NCBI GenBank assembly: GCA_964017185.1 | Contig: OZ024874.1 | Span: 36,184,721 to 36,248,720, forward strand | Length of the DNA: 64,000 nt | Origin: Rugalucina vietnamica | Lineage: Eukaryota > Mollusca > Bivalvia > Lucinida > Lucinidae | Direction of reading: 5' to 3' | Translations under genes and position numbers: made by a program | The notes under the pieces: generated by a model | Databases searched by the model: none | What the model saw: only the letters and a program-made list of their open reading frames with translations | What the model was told of the DNA's origin: nothing | In this document: positions 42,774 through 52,643 of the stretch, in pieces | Numbering within the stretch: the stretch's first letter is position 1 | How the letters are laid out: every line of letters begins with the position of its first letter

Positions 42774-43038
42774 ATGATATTGACTTTCTCAACTTTCTCA
42801 ACAAAAAGAAAATATCCCACCGAAGTCATTAAGAAAGCAATGTCAATCCCAAGAACCAAACTCCTAGAGGTAAACAATAAGGAAACGGAAGAGATACTCC
42901 CTTTTATTGCCCCCCACCCCCCCCCCCAAAAAAAAAAGGTATTTGGTATTATCAAAAACAACATGGATATTCTAAATTCGGATGAAACCATGTCAAAAAT
43001 ATTAAGCGAAACCAAAATTGTTAAATGCAAAAGACAAC
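42774..43038 (+). pseudogene. Penelope-like linker after the RT
   Basis: An open reading of about 88 codons with YPTEVIKKAMSIPRTKLLEV, KKVFGIIKNNMDIL and SKILSETKIVKCKRQ. A low-complexity C/A run (42915-42939) lies within. The reading stops at the LTR boundary and continues exactly after it at 47026 (QLPNPKRMLTKSEF), sharing the CAAC duplication. Confidence 0.8.
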
Positions 43039-43345
43039 TGTGACAGGGTAGTTTGTACATTATATAATATGACATAAAGTTTTGCATAACATGGCTAGAC
43101 GGTAAACGTCTAGCCGGAATGCTATTCGTCTTACTGTCAAAACGTCATGTTAGCTGTCAAAATTGTTCCTCGTGTATTACTATATAAGCTGTAGGTATCC
43201 GAGAATAACTATATGATTTTACACTCTTCGGAGATATCTATTGCGTTATTGCTTTATTGAATTACATGTAAATTCGTTCCTGTTTTAGGCTACCACTACG
43301 GATCCCCCCTTTAAAACAAAAAGTATAATTGCCAGATCTCTGACA
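43039..43345 (+). repeat. 5' LTR
   Basis: 307 bases. It contains a perfect 9-bp stem GGCTAGACG/CGTCTAGCC (43093-43115) and a TATA box (TATATAAG, 43181-43188) at a usual LTR promoter position. It ends TGACA. The bases after it (ATTTTGGTGGAAAATCTGGG) would be the primer-binding region; I could not assign the tRNA. Confidence 0.9.
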
Positions 43346-44600
43346 ATTTTGGTGGAAAATCTGGGCGTAGTGGATTTATGATGCCTATTTCCAGAGGACT
43401 ATGTAAACACAAGGACAAATTCTCTGCGGGAAAATTTAAGGACATATTCTGGAAACGGTCGTGTTGGGGTTTATTGGAACTGTAAACAAGGAAAAATACA
43501 ACAGTGGAATGTGCTATTGGAGAATGATGACAAGCTGTTTTCACAACGGATGGGAGTGTCATTTGCCAAATTTTCGATTCACAATTACGAAAGCAATTTA
43601 AAATCCAGTACGAGAATATCAACGCAGACGGTGACAATACTAGACTTATTACGAACATGGAAGCCTACCACATGGAAGTGGTAGCAACGAGACCTGTCAC
43701 ATGGAGGCGACAGTACAAAGCCTGTCATAAACTGACAGCACGGACGGAAAACTTTGTGTCATAGGCAAAAAATGGACATCGATAATATTTATCATCGGAA
43801 ATGCAATTATTGTGGGCAAACCAAGGATGTGTTGTAAGGTTATTTTGTTTCATCTACAATTACACGATCTTTACGTTTCCTTTACTTCTCACTTGTGGTG
43901 GCTAGCTTTCGGCTGGCCACAAGCTTTTGGGGTCTCTTAATTCTCTGCTTCTACTTTGTATAGCTTGTGTCTTTGTTTATGAATCCTTTGTCAACTTTAT
44001 GGATGTTCATGATAGTTGCACAGTACTGAATTGTATTTTTGTTCCATTCGCTTTATCAAAGTTAACTCGTCTATTTTGCACGGGTACATGCGAAGATTTT
44101 GAACACAATCTTGCTGTACTGCGTGGGTTACTATCTAAGTTGGCGGCAGCAGTTATTTCTCGAGGGAAAAAATGCTTCCCAACTTTTACAGAATGCTGTA
44201 GTACGCGGCACTCAACTTTGCGGTTATGCTAACAATCGGTACGATTTGTTTAGTTTTAATACGTAGCGATAAACTGAATAGTTGCTATGAATGTTCGTAA
44301 TGAGTTTATGTATCTGCTCACTCGTGGGAAAATGTTTTATGCAGTATTAGGTTTAAAATCTTAACTTGCAAGTGCTATAATGCGCATAAACTAATTGCGC
44401 ACCTATAAAATGTATGTATCTACACGTACGTAGATGAAACGGTTCAAGAAACCAATATTGTGAGACTAGCATTCTATCTGTTTTATTTTTGGGGAAGATA
44501 TTCATTCTCTATGTGATTTTAGATTTTTAGAAAATGGGTTACAGCCATCAATTGTTAAAATTTCAGAATCACAATTATTGCTATCACGAACCAAAGTTGT
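43346..44600 (+). other. Leader region of the LTR element
   Basis: About 1.25 kb with only short frames. A 101-codon frame from a TTG at 43927 starts with a hydrophobic stretch (SLNSLLLLCIACVFVYES) that looks like a signal peptide, followed by Cys-rich sequence. It may be the broken start of the env-like gene. The place where gag and pol would lie is absent. Confidence 0.4.
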
Positions 44601-44615
44601 CCTAACGGACAGGTT

Positions 44616-44960
44616 ATGCATCAAGCATGTTCATTTTGTATAATACAAACACCATGCATGTGTAGTATTTCAACCAACAATTTGTATTTACCAGCAAAGT
44701 TAGCGACTTGCCAAAACAATGATATGAATATAACTAAATATTATCCAGTCAACCTCGCATTATTGCATGAATTCTTTAAGCAAGACGAGTATGCTTCAAT
44801 TCAAGGTGATACCACCTTTGCTCAGCCAATAAGTGTTATCATACCACATTTCAATATCTATAATCACTCAATGGCATCAGTTATAGCTAATGATAACAAG
44901 CATTATCATATATTTACTGTAAAATACGTTCTTTTTACATATGCGATACAGGCGCAAGTC
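44616..44960 (+). pseudogene. Env-like protein, ectodomain part
   Basis: An open frame of about 115 relevant codons from 44616, with several cysteines near the start, then the phrases YYPVNLALLHEFF and ISVIIPHFNIYNHSMA. It resembles uncharacterised envelope-like ectodomains in mollusc LTR elements; this is recognition of style, not a computed match. Beyond about 44960 the frame enters inserted repeat DNA, where the readings are meaningless. Confidence 0.45.
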
Positions 44961-45615
44961 CTATGCACGTATCGGGACACCATATCTCGAAAGCTGTATC
45001 AGTTCAAAATTTGTCAAAATCCATATCTCCCTAGGGAGATATGGACTCATATCACACCCCCATATCACACCCCAAATCTGGAAAGCTGTATCAGTTCAAA
45101 ATTTGTCAAAATCCATATCTCCCTAGGGAGATATGGACTCATATCACACCCCCATATCACACCCCAAACCTCATATCACATCTCACGTGACCCCCACATT
45201 CGGAGCGCTCTGTTCTATTTAATAGTACGTTGTAAATTGTTCTCAATTTATAAATCAAATTTTTGTATTTGAATTTTCTGTATTAATGGTTAAATGTTAT
45301 TGAATAAAATTTGTGACCAGAATTTTTTTTTCATTCTTTCTTTTTTCCACTTGAAATTATGTTGGGAAACATTTTGTGCATTGAACTGTATCAAACACTT
45401 TTTTCTTTCAATAAAAATATATGATAAAGAGATCATGATATGGCAATTTTCATATCATACCCCGTATCAACCCTCGACTTCCGTACCAGCCCTCGACTCC
45501 CATATCAGCCCTCGGGCCTTCGGCCCTCAGGCTGATATGGGAGTCTCGGGCTGATACGGAAGTCTCAGGTTGATACGGGGTATGATATGAAAATTGCCAT
45601 ATGATAATCTCTTAA
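44960..45615. mobile_element. Hairpin repeat inserted in the env-like region
   Basis: At 44990-45165 an 89-base unit is tandemly repeated twice, each with the palindrome CCATATCTCCCTAGGGAGAT. At 45427-45612 there is a near-perfect hairpin of about 185 bases (arms ATGGCAATTTTCATATCATA and CCCGTATCA; loop GGGCCTTCGGCCC). Its exact ends are unclear. Confidence 0.6.
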
Positions 45616-45633
45616 CATTTAAGTTTAAAGCGT

Positions 45634-46389
45634 ATGATTACGGCGGCCAAGAACGACGAAGTCGTATTTAAAAGTCTGTCTGAGCCTTTAATTAACGGAA
45701 GAATTCGCGCGTATCCATATTGGCCTAACACTGATTCAATTATAGCAATACTTGCTTTAATTGTAGCGGTACTATCGTTCCTTGGAAATATCTATTTATT
45801 ATGTAAGTCCAAGCGAAAAGCAGCGGCTCTAGTTCTGGGTAAAAGTGTAACAGGTGTTGCATCAGAAGTGGTTTCTGATGCAATACCAAAGTTTCACTAT
45901 TTCGATAGTATACCCTCAAATGAAAATACGATGACAGATCAATGTGAACAAACAATTAGTAGCAGTCAAATTGTATTAATTTTAGTCATTGGGACAAGTT
46001 TAGCATATCTGATATGTCGTTGGTTAAGAAGGCCACATACTTCGCTGAATTTGCGAATTTCTTCCGGAACGAAGTGTGTTAACATTTGTTTAATGCATCT
46101 GCCATTATGCCCAGAATATTGGCAGATTAATTCACCACCCGTGATCAAATGCATAGACATAGACGGTATATTTCGTCCTGAATTAACCATTAATGGGTAT
46201 AATCTGGAAATTACTAACGCGTTGACGGACAAGCCGTTATTGATAAAATATAAACTTAAGCTTAACTGCCTAACAGGTTATCGTATTAAGAGAATGATTA
46301 AGAAAACATTTTGCGCGTTTTTAGTGATGGAACATAATGGAATGTCATCATTATTAAATCCATCAATGCGCATACCGAGTGCCCCTTAA
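45634..46389 (+). pseudogene. Env-like protein, transmembrane part
   Basis: An open frame of 251 codons. Residues about 33-57 form a strong hydrophobic helix followed by the basic stop-transfer sequence KSKRK, and a second hydrophobic segment is at about 112-131. The C-terminal part has LPLCPEYWQI and a repeated-strand appearance (LTINGYNLEITN). An upstream part of the protein is separated by the inserted hairpin repeat. The second membrane segment and long inside domain are unusual for a simple retroviral transmembrane subunit. Function unproven. Confidence 0.5.
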
Positions 46390-46700
46390 GGTTTTGCTAG
46401 TTGGACAGTTGACATTAAGAAGGCAACACTTAGCTCATCGTGTTGTCATGAAGATTGATACATTTCATGTATATATGTATTTACATTACATTTGGTTATG
46501 ATGTAGTTTATATTTATGTCTTAAAGAAACATACTGAATTTAAATTATATTATATTGATATTACCAGGATATTCAATTTGACGAGTTCTATGCATGAATA
46601 TTTTATCATTGTTCCTATCTTTGAATGGTGAAAACTTTTCAAGTCTACAGTATATTTGTTGTTTTCAAATATAAGACTTGGTCTTTTTCGCCGAGGGAAT

Positions 46701-47025
46701 TGTGACAGGGTAGTTTGTACATTATATAATATGACATAAAGTTTTGCATAACATGGCTAGACGGTAAACGTCTAGCCGGAATGCTATTCGTCTTACTGTC
46801 AAAACGTCATGTTAGCTGTCAAAATTGTTCCTCGTGTATTACTATATAAGCTGTAGGTATCCGAGAATAACTATATGATTTTACACTCTTCGGAGATATC
46901 TATTGCGTTATTGCTTTATACCAATTTACATGCTAATTGAATTACATGTAAATTCGTTCCTGTTTTAGGCTACCACTACGGATCCCCCCTTTAAAACAAA
47001 AAGTATAATTGCCAGATCTCTGACA
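46701..47025 (+). repeat. 3' LTR
   Basis: 325 bases, identical by eye to the 5' LTR except for 18 extra bases (around 46918-46935, containing CCAATTTACATGC). The purine-rich CGAGGGAAT directly before it (46692-46700) is the likely polypurine tract. Confidence 0.9.
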
Positions 47026-47077
47026 CAACTCCCGAATCCAAAGCGCATGTTAACAAAATCCGAATTTAACGAATCAA

Positions 47078-48607
47078 CCAGAGGACCAATGGTCCTGTAA
47101 ACGCTCACCTGAGATCTGCTACATATGCCAATAAAAATGTTTGAATATTTAGCCCCAATGAAGGGGCAGATGAAGCCCTTGGGCCATTTGTTTTCAGAAT
47201 AATCAATATTCTGTCCATTTGCCAATTTCTATTTTATTTATTCCCTTTAAATGACATGTTGACAGTTTTCCCCATTCAAATGCATTGGCAACATATGTTG
47301 ACCTTGTCGTCAAATAGGTCAAGGTCACCACAGGGTCATGATTTATATACACATTGTAGTACTTTAGCCATCAATGCTTCATGCTAAGTTTATTGGAAAT
47401 CAGTGCACCGGTTCCGGAGGAGAAGCTTTTTAAAGGGTTTTTACCATATATGGGCATGGCAGCCATCTTGGTCACGTGACCTGGATTATTTATATATACA
47501 TTGGTTACCCCATCCTATAGATGCTTCACATAAAATTTGGCTTTGATTGGCCAAGTGGTTTCAGAGGAGAAGATGTTTGAATATTATGGAAATAAACATG
47601 TATACTGCCACAGGGTGGGGGCATATGAGCTCCTGGGGACCAATCTTTTTCAGAATCATTAATATTCAGTCCTACTGTGCATTTCCTGCAAGACTTTCAC
47701 TTTAAATGACATTTCAAAAGTTTTCCCCATTCAAATGCATTGGCGACCTATGTTGACCTTGCCGTAAAATAGGTCAAGGTCATCACAGGGTCATGAGTTA
47801 TATACACATTGTAGTACTTGAGTCATCAATACTTTATGCCAAGTTTCGTTGAAATCGGTCAACCGGTTCCGGAGAAGAAGATTTTTGAAGGGTTTTTACC
47901 ATATATGGGCATGGCAGCCATCTTTGTCATGTGACCTGGATTATTTATATATACATTGATTACCCCATCCTATAGATGCTTCACATAAAATTTGGCTTTG
48001 ATTGGCCAAGCGGTTTCAGAGGAGAAGATGTTTGAATATTATGGAGATATACATGTATATTGCCCCGGGGTGGGGGCATATGAGCCCCTGGGGTCCATTT
48101 TTTTTCAGAATCATTAATATTCAGTCCTACTGCCCATTTCCTGCAAGACTTTCACTTTAAATGACATTTCAAAAGTTTTCCCCATTCAAATGCATTGGCG
48201 ACCTATGTTGACCTTGCCGTAAAATAGGTCAAGGTCATCACAGGGTCATGATTTATATACACATTGTAGTGCTTGAGCCATCAATGCTTCATGCCAAGTT
48301 TCGTTGAAATCGGTCCACCGGTTCTGGAGAAGAAGATTTTTGAAGGGTTTTTACCATATATGGGCATGGCGGCCATCTTGGTCATGTGACCTGGATTATT
48401 TATATACACATTGGTTCCCCCTTCCTATAGATGCTTCATACGAAATTTGACTTTGATTGGCCAAGCGGTTTCAGAGGAGAAGATCTTTGAAAATGGTGGA
48501 CGACGGACGACGGACGGACGGACGGACGACGGACGGACGACGGACGGACGGACGGACGGACGCCGGATCATGGCCATCCTATAAGCTCACCTTGTGAGCC
48601 TAACGGC
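47078..48607 (-). mobile_element. Mollusc-type repeat, copy 3, inserted in the Penelope-like element
   Basis: The left end AGAGGACCAATGGTCCTGTA corresponds to the terminus at 14.86-14.89 kb, and the right end CTCACCTTGTGAGCC-TAAC-GGCTCAGGTGAGCT (48577-48612) is the hairpin end seen at 9928. Between them are three tandem units of about 457 bases (GGCTTTGATTGGCCAAG at about 47538, 47995 and 48450), each with CATGGCRGCCATCTTGGTCA and TTGACCTTGCCGTAAAATAG. A CGGACGGACGGACG run is at 48492-48560. Penelope-like coding sequence resumes right after it. Confidence 0.8.
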
Positions 48608-48612
48608 TCAGG

Positions 48613-49026
48613 TGAGCTAAAAACTCCTGCAAAGATCATCCGATGTAATGAGCCCAGATGCGGGCGATGTGAACTAAGTGTTGAAGGGAACAAAACAAAA
48701 CATGGACTGTACAGCGCAAAACGTCCTTTATGTTTTAATCTGCAATGGTTGTCAAGAATTTTACATCGAACAAACGGGCGACAAATTATAGACGGAATGT
48801 TCACGAGACCCTTCAACAAGACAACTATACGTCTCTGCTCATTTTGACCGTTGCTGTTCTACTAATCCAAAATATTCTATTTTTTCTTTCTTTTCATTTC
48901 ATGTCAATGATGTTTCAGCTAGGTTGTCGAAAGAAAAATATTTCTTGGATATTTTCAGCCCTAAACTTAACAAAACTTGATGATGTCACGAACATTGCGA
49001 CGTCTAACGTCGCGTTACATTACTAA
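48613..49026 (+). pseudogene. Penelope-like Cys linker and GIY-YIG endonuclease
   Basis: The first frame gives KTPAKIIRCNEPRCGRCEL, the Cys-rich linker. After a frameshift near 48702 comes LYVLICNGCQEFYIEQTG, the GIY-YIG core in which the YIG glycine is replaced by glutamate, then a stop in place of the usual arginine region. DPSTRQLYVSAHFDRC and KEKYFLDIFSALN, the C-terminal helices, follow in another frame. GIY-YIG nucleases of Penelope-like elements nick the target DNA. This copy is disabled. Confidence 0.85.
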
Positions 49027-49159
49027 CGTTGCTGTGTTACTATGTGAAATCCGCCTGATGTGTATAACGAAACCGGTATTTTTGCATTGTTTTTGTTTCA
49101 TTTCATTTATTTACCTATTTTCATTTCTTTTTTCCATTTTTTACCTGTAAATACATATT

Positions 49160-49195
49160 GACTCTGAAGAAGGCGAAAGCCGAAAGCGCTCAGTT
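49160..49195 (+). ncRNA. Hammerhead-ribozyme-like motif at the Penelope-like 3' end
   Basis: The conserved order is present. Stem I is GACT/AGTT (49160-49163 with 49192-49195). The core CTGAAGA (49164-49170) fits CUGANGA. One extra A follows, then stem II GGC-GAAA-GCC (49172-49181) and GAAA (49182-49185). Stem III is the self-complementary AGCGCT, and C at 49191 is the expected cleavage position (NUH = CTC). Loopless stem III suggests a dimeric form. Penelope-like elements are known to carry hammerheads in their terminal repeats. Confidence 0.45.
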
Positions 49196-49235
49196 TGATT
49201 TGTTCTTGCACTTTTAGTGATATAGTGATATATAT

Positions 49236-49740
49236 AGAGGATATTTGCTTTTTTGAGGTGAATATCAAATATATTTCATCGAGTGAGTTGAAAACGCGTG
49301 AAAATTTTATGTTTTCAATTCACTCGATGAAATATATTTGGTATTCACCGAAAAAAAAAAGCAAATTTTCTTTTTTATTTTATACAGACATTTTCCAATT
49401 CTCAAGGCAGGTGGTGAAAATGCAAAAACCAAAAATTTTTGAAAACAAATAATTTTGGTACCAGATTGTTCCTTACGTTCTAACTAAGAAAATGAATACC
49501 ACACATTATGTTTTCGTTCATAAATAACAGAGTTAAAGGCGTTTGAATTTCTGAAGTGAGACACATTTAATGACGTCAAGTAAATGGAAAAGTCAGAAGT
49601 AATCCAAAATCTACAGTGAAGATATAGGCTGATATCAGTTTTTATCCACTTTTGATATCAGTGAGATTTCATATAAATGAAAATACCAATTTTATCAAGT
49701 TTTGATATACATTGGTTTTCACTGTAAAGTATACAAGGAT
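49236..49740 (+). mobile_element. ATAGAGGATATT-family element, copy
   Basis: It starts ATAGAGGATATTTGC with a hairpin at 49250-49365 (arms ATATTTCATCGAGTGAGTTG). Then come GGTACCAGATTGTTCC, TTTGAATTTCTGAAGTGAG, a CRE at 49571-49578 and GATATCAGTGAGATTTC. It matches one half of the 31.8-33.1 kb compound element. Confidence 0.7.
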
Positions 49741-49936
49741 AGCTTTTAAAAAAGCTAGAAGCGGCTCGTTTAGCATTTTGTATTATAACCACACCGTTTT
49801 GATAATCTATTCATTTTTTAAACAAATAAACTTGTATGCTAGTGGTTTCTGAGAAAACAAATTTCTTATTTTGATGTGCATGAGCTCAAGATTACCTTTA
49901 CACTGATCTCATGAGAATTAGTCGTAAAGTAAATGT

Positions 49937-50006
<70 letters not shown>

Positions 50007-50250
50007 CCGTTTCACTTTTATAGGCTAGGAACGGCTCTGTGTGCATAAACATAATGGACACGTGAGATAAAAAAATATGTTGATTTCCGACCCACACTAA
50101 TCAGTCATTAAGTAGGCATAAGCCACAGTACTGCTTGCAATGAAATAGCTATAGAAATTAAGAGGTGTTTCGGAGGCGAACAGGCACGGTCCAATGTATG
50201 GAAGTCGTGTACATGGTTTACTTGGTGTGAATTGTGTCAGTGAAAGTGCG
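49741..50250. other. Unassigned around a (GT)n(GA)n microsatellite
   Basis: A GT run then a GA run (49933-50003). Nothing else is recognised. Confidence 0.5.
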
Positions 50251-50395
50251 GTCCCTTTGATCACGGTGCGAGACCTTCTGCTTGCGGTTTGCCAGATGGT
50301 TTTTCTTGTGGACCTCCCGTTTTCGTACCACCCACTTATATGAGCTGAAATTATCTTAAAAGGGACATAAAATTGAATTAAAAAAGAAAAAAAAA
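50250..50395 (+). repeat. SINE S, body with damaged head
   Basis: It has TGCGAGACCTTCTGCTTGCG, the TTTTTCTTGTGGACCTCCCG block, CACCCACTTATATGAGCTGA and AAAAGGGACATAAAATTG, then an A-rich tail. Confidence 0.7.
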
Positions 50396-50399
50396 GGCC

Positions 50400-50960
50400 G
50401 AGTGGACTTGGTAAGACCGAAAAGTAAAAAGGCAGAGAAGACCTGCTTCCTGGATTTCCTGTTCGGTAATTAGTCGACCCTTACGGCCCCGATATCAGCA
50501 TACGCAAAATGGTCTACATCCGAAGTTTGCTTAAAAGAAAAATGATGATTGGCTGGATTTCATTAAACCAATCACTGCTAACGTTTAAAACATCACATGT
50601 TTTCGGCTTACCGGATGACTAATTAGTGTAGATCGGAAACCAACCTGTGTAGTCATGCGGAGTGTTCGGTATTTTTCGTAGGTTCCCAGCCAAAATCCTA
50701 TCGTATATTCGGCTCGTCGAGACGAGCCGAAAAAATAAAATGGATTCTAACACGACGTTATCGTTTTTCCCATTGAACCTAATGGAAACTTCACCGTGTA
50801 CAAATTAACAATAATTCCCCGTAAACGAAATAACGCGCGTAAGGTGGCTTTTATTGTGACGTCGCACATAAACATTCATGTCCGCCGAGAATGAGTGCAC
50901 TGGAAAACAGCGATGCTGTTAGCTCAAGCAGGATTACCTGAAAAGAATGGCACATTTATA
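50400..50960. mobile_element. Possible hairpin element H5
   Basis: A perfect 24-base palindrome (50708-50731, TTCGGCTCGTCGA centre) lies between CCAGCCAAAATCC and ACACGACGTTATCG. A TTGTGACGTCGCAC site is at about 50858. The layout, palindrome then CRE-like site, follows the other hairpin families, but the boundaries are not clear. ATG at 50880 opens 14 codons only. Confidence 0.4.
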
Positions 50961-50965
50961 GGTGG

Positions 50966-51012
50966 TCTTTTTTTTTTCTTTTTCTTTTTTTTTTTTTTTT
51001 TTTTTTTTTTAA
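50966..51012 (+). repeat. Poly(T)-rich run
   Basis: About 45 bases of T with three C interruptions. Confidence 0.85.
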
Positions 51013-51221
51013 GTTAAAAACAGTTTGTTCATTGAATTGAACAGCAGGTGTTTTCTCAAGGGAAAGAGCTGGATCTTAATCATTGATAGTTGGTGGTAAT
51101 ATTTTAAATGTTTCTTTTCAATTAAGGTTTCAAGTATAATACGCGTTTTGTGTTGTGAATGAAAACTTTTGATGATTTATAGGTTATCGTGCCTGTTGAT
51201 ACTTCTAGATCCTTCTTTTGA

Positions 51222-51310
51222 TACTTCTCGGTGATTAGAGCATGCTTTCTGGATTGATGGTCATGGGTTCGAGTTCGTTAAAATGGCATTGACACTTCCG
51301 CTGCTAAAGC

Positions 51311-51366
<56 letters not shown>
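51222..51366 (+). repeat. tRNA-like SINE fragment with (CT)n
   Basis: TCGGTGATTAGAGCATGC and TGGGTTCGAGTTCG (B-box-like) are followed by CACTTCCGCTGCTAAAGC and about 25 CT units (51313-51364). The order is the same as at 38.4-38.55 kb, so the CT tract may be the SINE's tail. Confidence 0.55.
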
Positions 51367-51368
<2 letters not shown>

Positions 51369-51479
51369 ATAAAACTGAAATAAAAATAAGTTTATATTAG
51401 TAATAATAACAAAAAATACTACAACTAATAGTAATGAATTTCATATCCTTCTAGATGTTTCCATTGCTTGCAGGCTGGA

Positions 51480-51517
51480 GGCTGAAAATAGAAAACAAAC
51501 ACTCGGTTAAAGTAAGT
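51480..51517 (+). other. Micro-exon-like segment
   Basis: 38 bases lie between TTCCATTGCTTGCAG and GTAAGTATTTG, good acceptor and donor matches. One frame is open. No coding partner is seen. Confidence 0.15.
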
Positions 51518-51519
51518 AT

Positions 51520-52640
51520 TTGTTGTTTCATGTTGTTTCTGTGTGTTTAAAGCGAAGTCGATCCTGCTCAGCTGTTCACCGATCAGGCTCAGCCCAGTTT
51601 CCACACGCAGGAAGGATGTGAACTCCATACAACATGCAGCACTGCCCCGTCATAGCTTGATAAAGCAGTGAGAAGGTAGTCATATTAATCATTATTGTTT
51701 ATTTATTGTTTCATTTATAATTTTGTCACCATGGTATGGCCAGCATAATGCCGCGACTAGCAACACCAAGGGGAGCAATAACTTACTATGATGACACGCA
51801 TGCCTAATGTCAATGGAATCACTGACGCAATGTATCTGTTTTTTTTTAGCTGCGATCATTCTTTTTGTTTATTTATCTATTTTTCAACCTATGGAAACGG
51901 TGTATTAGAAAAACGGTGAGACAACGGGGGTTAATCGGAAAAAATGTGAAGCACCGGGCGATGTGTCGGTGAGACATCGGGATATGCACTAGATAAAAGG
52001 TATGTTGTTTGTTTACTTCTATTTTGAAGCGAAAGCTAAAAATACTGCAGAAAATAAAAACAAATCGAACACTTGCAGGCGCTGTAAAATATATTTTGTT
52101 TAATCGCCACAGTGCGCCCCATTTTACTACTCAAACATTTCAGTTGACTTTCGGTTGCATTTTTTGTTTATTTTTTATGCTTACATCGAATTACGAATGT
52201 AAACAACCTTAATTCAGATTGGTGAATATAGAAAAGTAAGCTCCTGATTGTCAACCTTCAGAAAATGTGTAAAAAAGACTGGGAAAATCGAGATTCAGCC
52301 GGGTGATTGATTATTTGGTGAGTCTCCGGGCAAGTTGTGTGTGTGGCCGGGGAGCAACCAAATTTTGATGGAATAAAACTTTAATTTCTTAATTCTAGCT
52401 TGTTGTTTTTTAACTTTTAGTTGAGTGGGATCATCTATCCCAATTACGGATGCTATAAACACACGTTAATCACCGGCAGTGATGAGAACTCGGACGTTCC
52501 TCGTCCGCGGCGTCCATCATATTGCACTTTTCGCATATATATAGTTTTTTCGCTGGTTAAATGAAGCTGCAGCAAATTTTTACAGCTGAAAAAAATCTCT
52601 GTATATTGCATGGGCAAGTTTTCGTAATGACGCCCCCAAT
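51520..52640. other. Unassigned
   Basis: AT-rich with iterated phrases AAACGGTGAGACAACGGG and GGTGAGACATCGGGAT (51912-51984). No gene is recognised. Confidence 0.3.
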
Positions 52641-52643
52641 GGA

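Larger units (their letters stand above)
43039..47025 (+). mobile_element. LTR retroelement with env-like ORFs but no gag-pol
   Basis: Direct terminal repeats (43039-43345 and 46701-47025) begin TGTGACAGGG and end CTCTGACA. A CAAC target duplication is at 43035-43038 and 47026-47029. The internal part is only about 3.35 kb. I find no protease, RT, RNase H or integrase motif in it, but the second half carries two open frames resembling envelope-like proteins of animal LTR elements. The LTRs are nearly identical, so insertion is recent. Host target: the Penelope-like linker. Confidence 0.85.
41241..49200 (+). mobile_element. Penelope-like element, deleted and twice interrupted
   Basis: The plus strand carries an N-terminal basic region (about 41250-42000), the N-terminal RT region (LLMGLKFTPTHEKG, DINDFCRKLRLKEYF, then FGLPKIHKSK), the post-RT linker (42774-43043), a Cys-rich linker (RCNEPRCGRCEL) and a GIY-YIG nuclease (48.7-49.0 kb). 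A hammerhead-like motif follows. The LTR element (43039-47025) splits a codon run, and the mollusc repeat (about 47078-48607) follows. The palm of the RT, with motifs A to C, is missing between about 42765 and 42785. Many frameshifts; inactive. Confidence 0.85.

Noticed and set aside
43311..43658. 115-aa minus ORF across the 5' LTR end
   Set aside because: Crosses the LTR/internal junction on the opposite strand of the element; no recognised domain.
51425..51628. 67-aa minus ORF (MEFTSFLRVETGLSLIGEQL)
   Set aside because: Looks protein-like but no family is recognised, and the better splice-site signals in this spot are on the other strand. Not strong enough for a gene call.
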